A stretch of 64,000 bases of DNA from Galbibacter kalidii (GTDB lineage Bacteria; Bacteroidota; Bacteroidia; Flavobacteriales; Flavobacteriaceae). Below the pieces are notes generated by a model. That model saw only the letters and a list, made by a program, of their open reading frames with translations. It was not told the DNA's origin and did no database searches. Shown one piece after another: positions 51,575 to 60,826 of the stretch. The position numbers and the translations under genes are program-made. Position 1 is the stretch's first letter; every line of letters begins with the position of its first letter. The DNA is taken from NCBI RefSeq assembly GCF_026241135.1, contig NZ_JAPFGA010000002.1, positions 62,001 through 126,000 of the forward strand, written 5' to 3'.

Positions 51575-52579
51575 ATGAAGAGGCGCAATTTTATAAAAAA
51601 CACAAGTCAAGCGAGCTTAGCGATCTCTTTTTTAGGCATATACGCTTGTAAGGATAAAAGTCAAAAACGAAAAGAGGCCCTTGAAGAAGCTATTGCTTTT
51701 GAACCCTTTTTTAAACTTTCACTAGCTCAGTGGTCCATTCACAAAATGATTTGGGAAGAAGGTTTCAATCCGTTGGATTTTGCAAAAAAAGCAAAAAAAT
51801 GGGGTTTTACCGGTTTGGAATATGTAAATCAACTCTACAATAAATGGTTTGAAGAAAAAGGCAACACTCCTGAATCTATTCAGCAACTTATGAAAGAACT
51901 GAAGATGAGAAGTGATGACCTCGGCATGGAAAACCAGATTATGATGACCGATTTTCATGACGAAACAGGCATCTTATCTACAGCTGACAAAGCTATACGC
52001 GAAAAAAGTATCGAAAATCACAAAACATGGATCGATGCGACTTCTACATTAGGTTGTCATTCCATTCGCCTCAACTTGTTCGGCACCTTAGACGCTGATG
52101 AGTGGAAAAGAAGTTCTGTGGAATCCCTTTCCAGATTATCAGATTATGCTGCAGAACGCAACGTCAATGTTATTGTAGAGAACCACGGTTATCTCTCTTC
52201 CAATGCCGCTCTTTTGGCAGAGGTCATGAAAGAAGTAAACAAAGAAAATTGTGGTACTTTACCCGATTTTGGCAATTTTTGCCTCCGCAGGGAAGGTAAC
52301 GAAATGTGGGAGACTCCTTGTATCGAAGAATACGATATGTATAAAGGTGTTGAAGAAATGATGCCATTTGCGAAAGGAGTTAGTGCCAAATCTTTTAACT
52401 TTGACGAAAATGGGAATGAAACCACCATTGATTTTCTGAAAATGATGAAAATTGTAAAAGATGCCGGTTATACCGGATATGTTGGAGTGGAATATGAAGG
52501 CGACGTACTCTCCGAAGAAAAAGGGATCCTCGCCACTAAAGCACTTTTACTAGACGTGGCAAAAAAATTACAACGATAA
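51575..52579 (+). CDS. Exported sugar phosphate isomerase/epimerase-like TIM-barrel protein
   Basis: A 334-residue xylose-isomerase-like TIM barrel with an N-terminal Tat signal (MKRRNFIKNTSQASLAIS) and lipobox (GIYAC, Cys25), so it is exported folded, probably as a lipoprotein. The metal-site blocks NVIVENHGYLSSN (Glu), TLPDFGNF, SAKSFNF and VGVEYEGD are in family order. Such proteins act as isomerases, epimerases or lyases on sugars. Its position in a 3-keto-sugar-type cluster suggests action on an oxidised sugar. It is first in the plus-strand operon. Confidence 0.88.
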   Translation: MKRRNFIKNTSQASLAISFLGIYACKDKSQKRKEALEEAIAFEPFFKLSLAQWSIHKMIWEEGFNPLDFAKKAKKWGFTGLEYVNQLYNKWFEEKGNTPESIQQLMKELKMRSDDLGMENQIMMTDFHDETGILSTADKAIREKSIENHKTWIDATSTLGCHSIRLNLFGTLDADEWKRSSVESLSRLSDYAAERNVNVIVENHGYLSSNAALLAEVMKEVNKENCGTLPDFGNFCLRREGNEMWETPCIEEYDMYKGVEEMMPFAKGVSAKSFNFDENGNETTIDFLKMMKIVKDAGYTGYVGVEYEGDVLSEEKGILATKALLLDVAKKLQR

Positions 52580-52621
52580 CGAATACTAACTATTAACCAT
52601 AACTATTTAAAGCAAGCTAAC

Positions 52622-53854
52622 ATGAACAGAAAAATTCAATTTCAACTTTCCTTTATGATGTTTTTAGAATTCTTCATCTGGGGAGGTTGGTTCGTTACTC
52701 TATCTACCTTTCTACCTAAGATTTTAAACGCTACGGGAGGTGAAACAGCAATGGCCTTTTCAACACAATCATGGGGAGCTATCATCGCTCCTTTTATTAT
52801 TGGACTTATTGCCGATAGGTATTTTAATGCTGAACGTATCTTGGGTGTTTTACACCTCATTGGTGCCGTATTAATGTACTTTATGTATCAAAGTACTGAC
52901 TTTGCTTCTTTTTATCCGTATGTTTTGGGGTATATGATCCTTTATATGCCAACACTTGCATTAGTGAATTCAGTTTCTTTTAATCAATTGAAAGACCCTG
53001 GAAAACAATTCCCTCTTATACGGGTATTTGGAACCATCGGGTGGATTGTTGCAGGACTCCTAATAAGCTATCTAGCATGGGATAGTGAACAAGGTATTAA
53101 AGACGGGCTGTTAAGAAACACATTTTTAATGGCCGGAGTAGCTTCTGCTATTTTAGGATTGTTTAGTTTTACACTTCCTAAAACACCTCCTAAGGCAAAA
53201 GCATCAGGTGAAAAACCATCAATATCTGAAATTCTTGGATTGGAAGCCTTAAAACTATTGAAGAACAAAAACTTTTTGGTCTTCTTTATTTCTTCAGTAT
53301 TAATATGCATCCCCTTGGCATTCTATTATCAAAACACCAATTTATTTCTGGCAGAAGCCGGCATGGAAAATCCAACAGGAAAAATGACTATAGGACAAGC
53401 TTCCGAAGTGATATTTATGCTATTATTACCGATTTTCTTTAAGCGTTATGGTATTAAAATGACCTTATTAGTAGGTATGTTGGCATGGGCAGCACGTTAT
53501 TTATTGTTTGCCTATGGTGATACGGGGGAATTGGTGTTCATGTTATTTATAGGAATCGCCCTTCATGGTATTTGCTATGATTTCTTCTTTGTTTCCGGAC
53601 AAATTTATACCGATTCAAAAGCAGGAGAAAAATACAAAAGTGCCGCTCAAGGGTTAATTACCTTGGCTACTTACGGTGTTGGTATGCTGATAGGGTTCTG
53701 GGTAGCAGGAGAAATATCAGATAAGTTCTTATTGGCTGATGGGTCTCACGACTGGAAATCGATATGGACATATCCGGCATTTTTTGCATTGGGCGTAATG
53801 GTATTGTTCATAATTTTCTTTAAAAACGAAAAAGTAGAATACAAGGATCAATAA
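52622..53854 (+). CDS. MFS permease, nucleoside:H+ symporter type
   Basis: A 410-residue inner-membrane transporter with about twelve helices. The N-terminal blocks SFMMFLEFFIWGGWFVTLSTF and IIAPFIIGLIADRYFNAERIL are characteristic of the nucleoside:H+ symporter branch of the major facilitator superfamily. In Bacteroidota such permeases are often found with sugar-catabolic genes, so transport of a sugar or 3-keto sugar is more likely here than of a nucleoside (inference). It starts 42 bp after the TIM-barrel gene. Confidence 0.88.
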   Translation: MNRKIQFQLSFMMFLEFFIWGGWFVTLSTFLPKILNATGGETAMAFSTQSWGAIIAPFIIGLIADRYFNAERILGVLHLIGAVLMYFMYQSTDFASFYPYVLGYMILYMPTLALVNSVSFNQLKDPGKQFPLIRVFGTIGWIVAGLLISYLAWDSEQGIKDGLLRNTFLMAGVASAILGLFSFTLPKTPPKAKASGEKPSISEILGLEALKLLKNKNFLVFFISSVLICIPLAFYYQNTNLFLAEAGMENPTGKMTIGQASEVIFMLLLPIFFKRYGIKMTLLVGMLAWAARYLLFAYGDTGELVFMLFIGIALHGICYDFFFVSGQIYTDSKAGEKYKSAAQGLITLATYGVGMLIGFWVAGEISDKFLLADGSHDWKSIWTYPAFFALGVMVLFIIFFKNEKVEYKDQ

Positions 53855-53964
53855 GAAAAATTCAGCATTATAAGTTTTAGGGTAAAGTCCGAATCTTAAC
53901 AGGTTTGGGCTAACCAGAAACTATATAATATACTTAACTATACAACATTATAAACTAAAAGCAT

Positions 53965-55098
53965 ATGAGTGCAAAAATAAGATTAGGAATTTTAGGTGGA
54001 GGTGGCGACTCACTGATTGGTGTATTACACAGAATCGCTTCTTCCATGTATGACAGCTATGAACTGGTAGGAGGTGTTTTCAACCCTAATTTTGATGAAA
54101 ACATTGGTTTTGCTAAAGAAATCGGTATTCCAACCAATCGCATTTACAAGGATTTTGACACCATGATGGAAGAGGAATTAAAACTCCCTGAAGATGAACG
54201 TATACAAGTGGTTTCTGTGCTTACTCCAAATTTCCTCCATTTTCCAATGGCTAAAAAGCTGATAGAATCCGGTTTTAATGTCATCTGTGAAAAACCTATG
54301 ACAACTACATATGAAGAAGCTAAAATTCTTCAGGAAACACTGGAAAAAGCCAATACTATATTTGCGGTAACCTATACCTATACAGGTTATCCTATGGTGC
54401 GCCAAATGAAAGAAATGATCGCATCAGGGGTAATCGGAAAGATTCAAAAAATTGATGTTCAGTACTACCAGGGATGGATCAACCCTATTATCCACGATAA
54501 GGAAAAAAGGGCTGCTACCTGGCGTCTTGACCCTGAAAAATCAGGGATTAGCTGTTGTGTGGGTGATATAGGTACCCATGGTTTTGATATGATCGAATAT
54601 GTGACCGGTATGGAAGTAGAAAGTGTCCTTGCTGAACTGAACTACCTCTACAGCGACAACAAAATGGACATAGACGGGACTATGCTTCTTCGTTTTCCGA
54701 ATGATATAAAAGGCCTGCTTAGAACCAGCCAGATCGCTACCGGTGAAGAAAACAATTTTACCGTGAAAATATACGGAAATAAAGGCGGCTTGAAATGGGA
54801 ACAAGAAAACCCGAACTACCTGTACCACCTTACCGAAGACGAACCATTAAAGGTTTTAAAACCCGGACATGCGTATAACAGTGAACTTTCGCTAAGCGGA
54901 ACAAAACTTCCTCCAGGGCATCCGGAAGGAATCTTTGATTCTATGGGAAATATATACAAAGGTGTAGCCAAAGCCATTAGGAAAGAACCGTATCATCCGG
55001 GAGAATTCCCAACGATGAAAGATGGTGTTCGCGGTATGAATTTTATTGAAAAAGCAGTTGACTCCCACAAAAAGGGAAATGTTTGGGTGAAAATTTAA
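53965..55098 (+). CDS. Gfo/Idh/MocA family oxidoreductase, first copy
   Basis: A 377-residue NAD(P)-dependent oxidoreductase without a signal peptide, so cytoplasmic. The Rossmann motif is LGILGGGGDSLIGVLHRIA (residues 7-25), and the nucleotide-binding and catalytic Lys lies in VICEKPMTTTYEEA. CVGDIGTHGFDMIEYVTG provides the catalytic His. It is related to the second copy downstream over most of its length. A likely role is interconversion of a hydroxyl and keto group on a sugar ring. A strong hairpin follows 23 bp after its stop. Confidence 0.9.
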   Translation: MSAKIRLGILGGGGDSLIGVLHRIASSMYDSYELVGGVFNPNFDENIGFAKEIGIPTNRIYKDFDTMMEEELKLPEDERIQVVSVLTPNFLHFPMAKKLIESGFNVICEKPMTTTYEEAKILQETLEKANTIFAVTYTYTGYPMVRQMKEMIASGVIGKIQKIDVQYYQGWINPIIHDKEKRAATWRLDPEKSGISCCVGDIGTHGFDMIEYVTGMEVESVLAELNYLYSDNKMDIDGTMLLRFPNDIKGLLRTSQIATGEENNFTVKIYGNKGGLKWEQENPNYLYHLTEDEPLKVLKPGHAYNSELSLSGTKLPPGHPEGIFDSMGNIYKGVAKAIRKEPYHPGEFPTMKDGVRGMNFIEKAVDSHKKGNVWVKI

Positions 55099-55120
55099 CC
55101 AGACATTCAACTAGAATACA

Positions 55121-55155
55121 AAAGGCTGTGTAAATTAAGCGTTTACACAGTCTTT
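55121..55155 (+). terminator. Hairpin after the first Gfo/Idh gene
   Basis: A 14-bp stem with one G-U pair (AAAGGCTGTGTAAA with TTTACACAGTCTTT) encloses a 7-nt loop, 23 bp after the stop. The region to 55373 has no gene and no clear promoter, although a separate promoter for the next gene must exist if this terminates fully. Confidence 0.8.
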
Positions 55156-55373
55156 CCATATGCAGGGTTTTTCTTAAAATTCCCATAAACCCTTCGCAAA
55201 ATCATTATTATTCTTTATCTTATATTGAACAAAAAACATTATATCAACTACCTTGGGGACAAATCCTTGAGGTATTCAGATGAATAAACCTTAATAGCAT
55301 TGGGGAAACCTGCCTAACGATAGTCAGGTTAAACCCACTTAGTTATTGGGATTCAAAAAAATCAAAATAACAC

Positions 55374-56516
55374 ATGAGAAAATTAAGAATGGGCATGGTT
55401 GGTGGCGGTCTCGGTTCTTTTATGGGCGATGTTCACAGAAAAGCCTCCGGTCTTGACGGTATGTTCGAATTGGTCTGCGGAACTTTCAACAGAAGTCCGG
55501 TAAAAACAAAAGAAACAGGGAAAGCTTTATCTATTCCCGAAGAAAGATGTTATGGAAGTTTTCAGCAAATGATCTTAAAAGAAAAAGAACTTCCGGAAGG
55601 CGAACGCATGGATTTTGTAACCATCGTTACGCCCAATCATTTACATTTTGAACCCGCAAAAACAGCTCTCGAAAATGGCTTCCATGTAGTGTGCGACAAA
55701 CCGATGACACTTACCGTTAATGAGGCCAAAATAATACAAAAACTTGTCAAAAAAACGGGCTTATTGTTCGCCCTCACCCATAATTATACCGGAAACCCTA
55801 TGGTAAAACAAGCCAGGGCCATGGTACAAAACGGTGAGCTGGGCGACATCATAAAAGTTCAGGTGCAGTACCTACAGGGATGGATGGCCAAAGAACTCGA
55901 TGATCAGGCCTCGATAAAACCTTGGCGTGCCGACCCCAAAAAATCAGGGATAGGTGGTTCTCTTGCCGATATCGGGACACATGCCGAAAACTTGACAGAA
56001 TACATCACCGGGCTGAAAATAAAAGAACTCGCTGCAGATCTGGGAAGAATCGGGGAAGGAAGAGTACTCGATAACGACGGCAATATTCTTTTCCGAATGG
56101 AAAACGGAGCCAAAGGTCTTATGTCTATTTCCCAAATTGCCGTAGGTGAAGAAAACAACCTTGCCATCAAAGTTTATGGAAGCAAAGGAAGTCTTGAATG
56201 GAATCAGGAAGAGTCGACCAAACTTATCGCGAAGTGGATTGACAAACCGCAACAAACATTTACTCCCGACGGAAACGGCATCTATGATTCGGTTCGAGCT
56301 GTCTCCCGAATTCCGGTGGGTCACCCCGAAGGATATCTGGAAGCATTTGCAACGGTTTACAGGAATTTTGGCGAGCACCTTCAAGCTGTATTGAACAATA
56401 AAACCATTGAAAAACCGGATTATCCTACCATAATCGATGGTCTAAGAGGTGTTCAATTTATTTATGCTGCCGTAAAAAGTGACAAAGCCAATGCTCGTTG
56501 GATAAAGTACAAATAA
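55374..56516 (+). CDS. Gfo/Idh/MocA family oxidoreductase, second copy
   Basis: A 380-residue NAD(P)-dependent oxidoreductase related to the gene at 53965. The Rossmann motif is MGMVGGGLGSFMGDVHRKA (residues 6-24), with VVCDKPMTLTVNEA for the catalytic Lys and SLADIGTHAENLTEYITG for the His. Both copies share features such as YYQGW/YLQGW and the GVRGMNF/GLRGVQF ends, suggesting an old duplication with divergence. Two such enzymes in one cluster would fit oxidation of one sugar at two steps, or oxidation of substrate and reduction of product. Confidence 0.9.
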   Translation: MRKLRMGMVGGGLGSFMGDVHRKASGLDGMFELVCGTFNRSPVKTKETGKALSIPEERCYGSFQQMILKEKELPEGERMDFVTIVTPNHLHFEPAKTALENGFHVVCDKPMTLTVNEAKIIQKLVKKTGLLFALTHNYTGNPMVKQARAMVQNGELGDIIKVQVQYLQGWMAKELDDQASIKPWRADPKKSGIGGSLADIGTHAENLTEYITGLKIKELAADLGRIGEGRVLDNDGNILFRMENGAKGLMSISQIAVGEENNLAIKVYGSKGSLEWNQEESTKLIAKWIDKPQQTFTPDGNGIYDSVRAVSRIPVGHPEGYLEAFATVYRNFGEHLQAVLNNKTIEKPDYPTIIDGLRGVQFIYAAVKSDKANARWIKYK

Positions 56517-56619
56517 AGAACCCGTCTTATTTTTTTAAGACTTTAAATTTTTAATCAAGTAATTTTCTCGATAAATTGCTTGATTCTTATTTTAGTGAAA
56601 ACCATAAACAAAAATATAA

Positions 56620-57672
56620 ATGAAAACCATCAAAGGCCCCGCCGTTTTTTTAGCACAATTTGTAGATGATAAAGCTCCATTCAACTCTTTGGACGGCATG
56701 TGCAAATGGGCTGCCGACCTTGGATACAAAGGAATACAGATTCCTACTTGGGAAAGTTTTTTGATCGATTTGGACAGGGCTGCGGAAAGCCAAACCTATT
56801 GTGACGAACTGAAAGGGAAGATCAATTCCTACGGACTTGAAATAACTGAACTCTCCACACACTTACAAGGACAGCTTGTAGCTGTTCATCCGGCTTATGA
56901 TATCATGTTTGATAATTTTGCTCCGGAAAAAGTAAAGAACAATCCAAAGGCAAGAACAGAATGGGCCGTTGATACTGTAAAAAAAGCTGCCAAAGCCAGT
57001 AGAAGACTTGGTCTTAATGTACATGCTACATTTTCCGGTGCCTTGCTTTGGCATACCTTCCATCCTTGGCCACAACGCCCTGCAGGTTTGGTAGAAATGG
57101 GGTTTGAAGAATTGGCAAAACGCTGGATGCCTATTTTGAACGAATTTGATGAACAAGGGGTTGATGTTTGTTATGAAGTGCATCCCGGAGAAGACATCCA
57201 CGATGGCGATACTTTTGAACGTTTCTTGGAAGCCACCGGAAACCATAAGAGAGTCAACATTTTGTATGACCCTTCTCATTTTGTCCTTCAGCAATTGGAT
57301 TATATAGAATATATAGACCACTATCACGAATTCATCAAATCCTTTCATGTAAAAGATTCAGAATTCAACCCTACGGGGAAAAAAGGAGCTTTTGGCGGTT
57401 ACAATAGTTGGGGTGACAGAGCCGGAAGATATCGTTCTTTGGGTGACGGACAAATAGATTTTAAAAAGATCTTCTCAAAACTCACACAATACGGATGTGA
57501 TGTTTGGGCGGTAATGGAATGGGAATGCTGCATTAAAAGCCCCGAACAAGGAGCTAGGGAAGGTGCGCCTTTTATCCAAAAACACATCATTGAAGCTACC
57601 GAAAAAGTATTCGACGATTTTGCCGGAGCTGAAGTGGACAAAGCAAAGCTGAAAAAAATACTCGGATTATAA
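56620..57672 (+). CDS. Sugar phosphate isomerase/epimerase-like TIM-barrel protein
   Basis: A 350-residue xylose-isomerase-like TIM barrel without an export signal, so cytoplasmic. Metal ligands are indicated by VCYEVHPGEDIHDG (Glu), NILYDPSHF (Asp), SFHVKDSEF (His) and WAVMEWECC (Glu). It differs from the exported TIM barrel at 51575 and probably acts after import. Family members include keto-sugar isomerases and epimerases. It sits between the second Gfo/Idh gene and two DUF1080 genes. Confidence 0.9.
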   Translation: MKTIKGPAVFLAQFVDDKAPFNSLDGMCKWAADLGYKGIQIPTWESFLIDLDRAAESQTYCDELKGKINSYGLEITELSTHLQGQLVAVHPAYDIMFDNFAPEKVKNNPKARTEWAVDTVKKAAKASRRLGLNVHATFSGALLWHTFHPWPQRPAGLVEMGFEELAKRWMPILNEFDEQGVDVCYEVHPGEDIHDGDTFERFLEATGNHKRVNILYDPSHFVLQQLDYIEYIDHYHEFIKSFHVKDSEFNPTGKKGAFGGYNSWGDRAGRYRSLGDGQIDFKKIFSKLTQYGCDVWAVMEWECCIKSPEQGAREGAPFIQKHIIEATEKVFDDFAGAEVDKAKLKKILGL

Positions 57673-57691
57673 ACCAACTAAACAACAAAAA

Positions 57692-58459
57692 ATGAAACTT
57701 ATGAAAACGATCACTTATGTATTTATCGCTTCTTTGATGCTTCTCTCCTGTAAGCAAAAAAGTGATGAAAAAAGGATGGAACAAGCAGAAGTTGAAGAAA
57801 CGGCAACCGTAGAAACAACAAAGAAAGCTAAAGAAAGCGAATGGAAAGTGCTTTTTGACGGTTCTTCTTTAGACGCTTGGCATGTCTTTAATGCTGATGA
57901 AGGAACAGCGGGAGGCTGGACCATCGAAGAGGATGTCCTGATTTTCACGCCCGGAGATGAAAGCGGAGATCTTGTCACCAATGAAGATTATTCAAACTTT
58001 ATCCTTTCAGTAGACTGGAAGATTTCCGAAGGAGGTAATAGTGGGATCTTTTGGGGAGTTCAAGAAGGTGAAGAATACAAAACAGCATACCAAACAGGTC
58101 CTGAGATACAGGTGTTGGACAATGAAAGACATCCGGATGCTAAGGCGGGTAAAACACATCAGGCCGGAGCCTTATACGACATGGTGGCGCCAAGCAAAGA
58201 TGATGCTGTAAATCCTGCAGGAGAATGGAATACCTGTGTGATCAAGGTTGATCATAACACTAATCAAGGTTCAGTTACTTTAAACGGAACTGTAGTTGCA
58301 GAATTCCCTGTACACGGAGAAGAGTGGGGCAAAATGGTTGAAAATTCAAAATTTAAAGGCTGGGACGGTTTTGGAACTTCAAAGAGCGGAAAGATTGGTC
58401 TACAAGATCACAGAAACAAAGTGTATTTCAGAAATATAAAAATCAAAGAGATCAAATAA
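57692..58459 (+). CDS. DUF1080 (3-keto-disaccharide hydrolase family) lipoprotein, first copy
   Basis: A 255-residue lipoprotein (MKTITYVFIASLMLLSCKQK, lipobox LLSC). After an acidic linker the DUF1080 domain spans about residues 48-255, with VLFDGSSLDAWHVF, SGIFWGVQEGEE, GPEIQVLDNERHPDA and the C-terminal GLQDHRNKVYFRNIKI. The domain is a concanavalin-like beta-sandwich; some members cleave 3-keto glycosides. A periplasmic or surface role matches the exported GMC complex across the promoter region. An ATG 9 bp downstream of the first is an equally good start. Confidence 0.9.
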   Translation: MKLMKTITYVFIASLMLLSCKQKSDEKRMEQAEVEETATVETTKKAKESEWKVLFDGSSLDAWHVFNADEGTAGGWTIEEDVLIFTPGDESGDLVTNEDYSNFILSVDWKISEGGNSGIFWGVQEGEEYKTAYQTGPEIQVLDNERHPDAKAGKTHQAGALYDMVAPSKDDAVNPAGEWNTCVIKVDHNTNQGSVTLNGTVVAEFPVHGEEWGKMVENSKFKGWDGFGTSKSGKIGLQDHRNKVYFRNIKIKEIK

Positions 58460-59290
58460 ATGAAGCAAATATATTTATCTGCATTTATCCTTGCCGGACT
58501 CATGTCCTGTAACAATGCTCCAAAGCAGTTAGCTGAAAAAACTGCTGAGCAAGATAAAAAAGAAGCACCCTCTGTTATTGTTTATGAAGAATACAGTGGG
58601 GAAGACCCCACAAAACCGGAAGAAACCGAAGTCTATGAGCCGGTTCCGCCAAAAGTAAACCCAACAGAAAAGAATGGTGCTCCCAGTGATGCTATTGTTC
58701 TTTTTGACGGGAAAAACTTCGATCAATGGATAAGCACCAAAGACAGTGCTGCTGTCGATTGGCATCTTAACGACGATGGAAGTATGACGGTAAAAAACAA
58801 AGCCGGTGATATTCAGACCAAGAAAAATTTCGGTAGTGTGCAACTGCATATCGAATGGAAATCCCCTGCGGAAATTCAAGGAGAAAATCAAAGTCGCGGA
58901 AATAGTGGAATCTTTTTACAAAACCTATATGAAGTACAGGTGTTGGACAACAACGACAATGACACTTATGCAAACGGACAAGTAGGTTCTATATACAAAC
59001 AAAGTATTCCGTTGGCCATGGCCTCTGTACCCACCGGAGAGTGGAATACCTACGACATTATCTACCACGCTCCCGAATTCAATGCAGAAGGCGAAAAGAT
59101 AAAATCGGCTACAATTACGGTAATACACAATGGGGTTCTTATCCAGGACCACACAGAGATAAAAGGAGCCACCTCTTATATCGGTTGGCCTAAAAACGAA
59201 GCACACGGAAAGAGTCCATTAAGGCTTCAAGACCATGGAGACAATAGTCGTGTAAGCTATAGAAATATTTGGGTTAGGGAATTGGATTAA
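58460..59290 (+). CDS. DUF1080 (3-keto-disaccharide hydrolase family) lipoprotein, second copy
   Basis: A 276-residue lipoprotein (MKQIYLSAFILAGLMSCNNA, lipobox LMSC). A linker of about 55 residues precedes the DUF1080 domain (about 75-276), with IVLFDGKNFDQWIS, SRGNSGIFLQNLYEVQVLD and the end PLRLQDHGDNSRVSYRNIW. It starts directly after the first copy (TAA then ATG with no gap). The two copies are clearly diverged, so they may have different linkage or anomer preference. A miniature inverted-repeat element follows 21 bp after its stop. Confidence 0.9.
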   Translation: MKQIYLSAFILAGLMSCNNAPKQLAEKTAEQDKKEAPSVIVYEEYSGEDPTKPEETEVYEPVPPKVNPTEKNGAPSDAIVLFDGKNFDQWISTKDSAAVDWHLNDDGSMTVKNKAGDIQTKKNFGSVQLHIEWKSPAEIQGENQSRGNSGIFLQNLYEVQVLDNNDNDTYANGQVGSIYKQSIPLAMASVPTGEWNTYDIIYHAPEFNAEGEKIKSATITVIHNGVLIQDHTEIKGATSYIGWPKNEAHGKSPLRLQDHGDNSRVSYRNIWVRELD

Positions 59291-59311
59291 CTCCCTTAGC
59301 AAAATAAAGAA

Positions 59312-59514
59312 GAGGTCTAAAAAGTAATATAAACAGGGGTATTGTCAGGTTGAGCATTGCTTGAAATAAAATATATTTTTATTGAAAGCACATGGTATAG
59401 CCATCGAAACCTATTTGTTGAGTTCTCGATAAGCTTCGCTTGATATCTTCAATTCAAAATGTATTTTGAATCTCGATAATGCTCGAACCAACAGGAAACA
59501 AATTTTTAGACCTC
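59312..59514. repeat. Miniature inverted-repeat element, copy C
   Basis: The ends are GAGGTCTAAAAAG (59312-59324) and TTTTTAGACCTC (59503-59514). The core has GTCAGGTTGAGCATTGCTTG on the left and an inverse-related ATAATGCTCGAACCAACAGG on the right, with an additional inverted repeat (TTCAAAAT/ATTTTGAA) inside. It lies between convergent genes and may serve as a terminator for both. Confidence 0.75.
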
Positions 59515-59541
59515 ATTCTTCTTTAGAACAAATAACTAATC

Positions 59542-60660
59542 TTATAAATCCATTTCGTGGATATCTCCTATTTTAGGCTTTGATTTTGAAAACCTGTAAG
59601 ACAAGCTGAAATTAATAAGGTAATCGGCAAAAGCCGCATCGCCAATCCTGTACTCCCCGGTTTCGGCCGTTCTTTGCTTATCGCTATAACTTTGAATCCT
59701 GTTTCTCTCTACGGCTACAGGAACATTTAAACTTAAGGTTAGGTTATTGGCACTGTAATTAATTCCCGGATCTACTGAAATGGCATATCCTGGTCTTCTG
59801 TATCCTGCACTTCCTCCAATAAGGTCAGACGATGGCACGCCTTCAACTCTTCCGCCCAGATAAAAACTGAGTCCTGTTATCTTTGGATAAAACAACGTAC
59901 CTAATTGTGCTGCATATTGATCGGGTACTGAAAATTCGCTCGTTCCTCTACGGGTTAACACTCCGTTGGTTTCTTCCGGATTGGATAAATAATACAGTGT
60001 TGTTGTTAATGTAAAACTATGCGACAACATATAATAACCCTGCATATCCAGATTAAAACCAAGTCCGCCATCACCCGGCTGAATGGACTGATCTACAACA
60101 CCTTCTACGTCCATATCGTTATTATCTCCTTGATTATAAAAAGTATCATCATAGGCATACTCTCCGGTTGGCAGTTTGATTCCTGCCCCCAAAGCAAAAT
60201 TATATGCTTTGCCGGGTTTGAATAACCAATATCCTAAGCCCATTCTCATGTCAGACAATCCACTGGAACGGGTTTCATGCCTTTCCTCACGTCCGTGTTC
60301 ATACAATGAAGAGCGTATGTGTGAAACAAACGGTAGCAAAAGATTGGCATACAGTCTGTCTGAAATACCATAATTGAATGTAATATCAACAAAATAAGAG
60401 TCATTTATTACATTCGTTCCTTCTTCAATTCGGTGTGTTTCTTCTTCTCTCCCCCTGAAATGTCTGAACGACTCGAAATACCTAAAATTAGTCCCGACCA
60501 AAAAATCCCCTTTATTTAAATTAGCCCCAGCACCAATATTTCCTGAACATGATGAAAAACCGCGAATGGCTACACATCCTTGTGCATTCGACTTAAATAT
60601 GCCCAAAACAGCACATAGTATTCCTGTTAAAACCAGTTGTTTTAGATGGTTATTATTCAT
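59542..60660 (-). CDS. Putative outer-membrane beta-barrel protein
   Basis: A 372-residue exported protein with a signal peptide (residues 1 to about 26, ending SNA before QGC). The sequence shows alternating amphipathic beta strands with aromatic girdles (GDFLVGTNFRYFESF, LYANLLLPFV, YNFALGAGIKLPTGEYAY), typical of the transporter/MetA-pathway-like outer-membrane protein group. The C terminus (SLSYRFSKSKPKIGDIHEMDL) extends past the last barrel strand. I cannot assign a substrate. It is downstream of the haloperoxidase-like gene on the same strand with 166 bp between them. Confidence 0.75.
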   Translation of the reverse strand: MNNNHLKQLVLTGILCAVLGIFKSNAQGCVAIRGFSSCSGNIGAGANLNKGDFLVGTNFRYFESFRHFRGREEETHRIEEGTNVINDSYFVDITFNYGISDRLYANLLLPFVSHIRSSLYEHGREERHETRSSGLSDMRMGLGYWLFKPGKAYNFALGAGIKLPTGEYAYDDTFYNQGDNNDMDVEGVVDQSIQPGDGGLGFNLDMQGYYMLSHSFTLTTTLYYLSNPEETNGVLTRRGTSEFSVPDQYAAQLGTLFYPKITGLSFYLGGRVEGVPSSDLIGGSAGYRRPGYAISVDPGINYSANNLTLSLNVPVAVERNRIQSYSDKQRTAETGEYRIGDAAFADYLINFSLSYRFSKSKPKIGDIHEMDL

Positions 60661-60826
60661 TTATTTAAAAGTTAAAAGATTGATTAATAATGGTTATTTA
60701 AAATTGCTTTGATGTTGGCTTGGGTATTGCCTGTGGAGAATAAAACGAGCCACGACAAATTCTAAAATTTGCCGAAAATACTATTAAATCGGTAAAATGG
60801 GAGACACCTGGCCTAAAAAGCATTTG

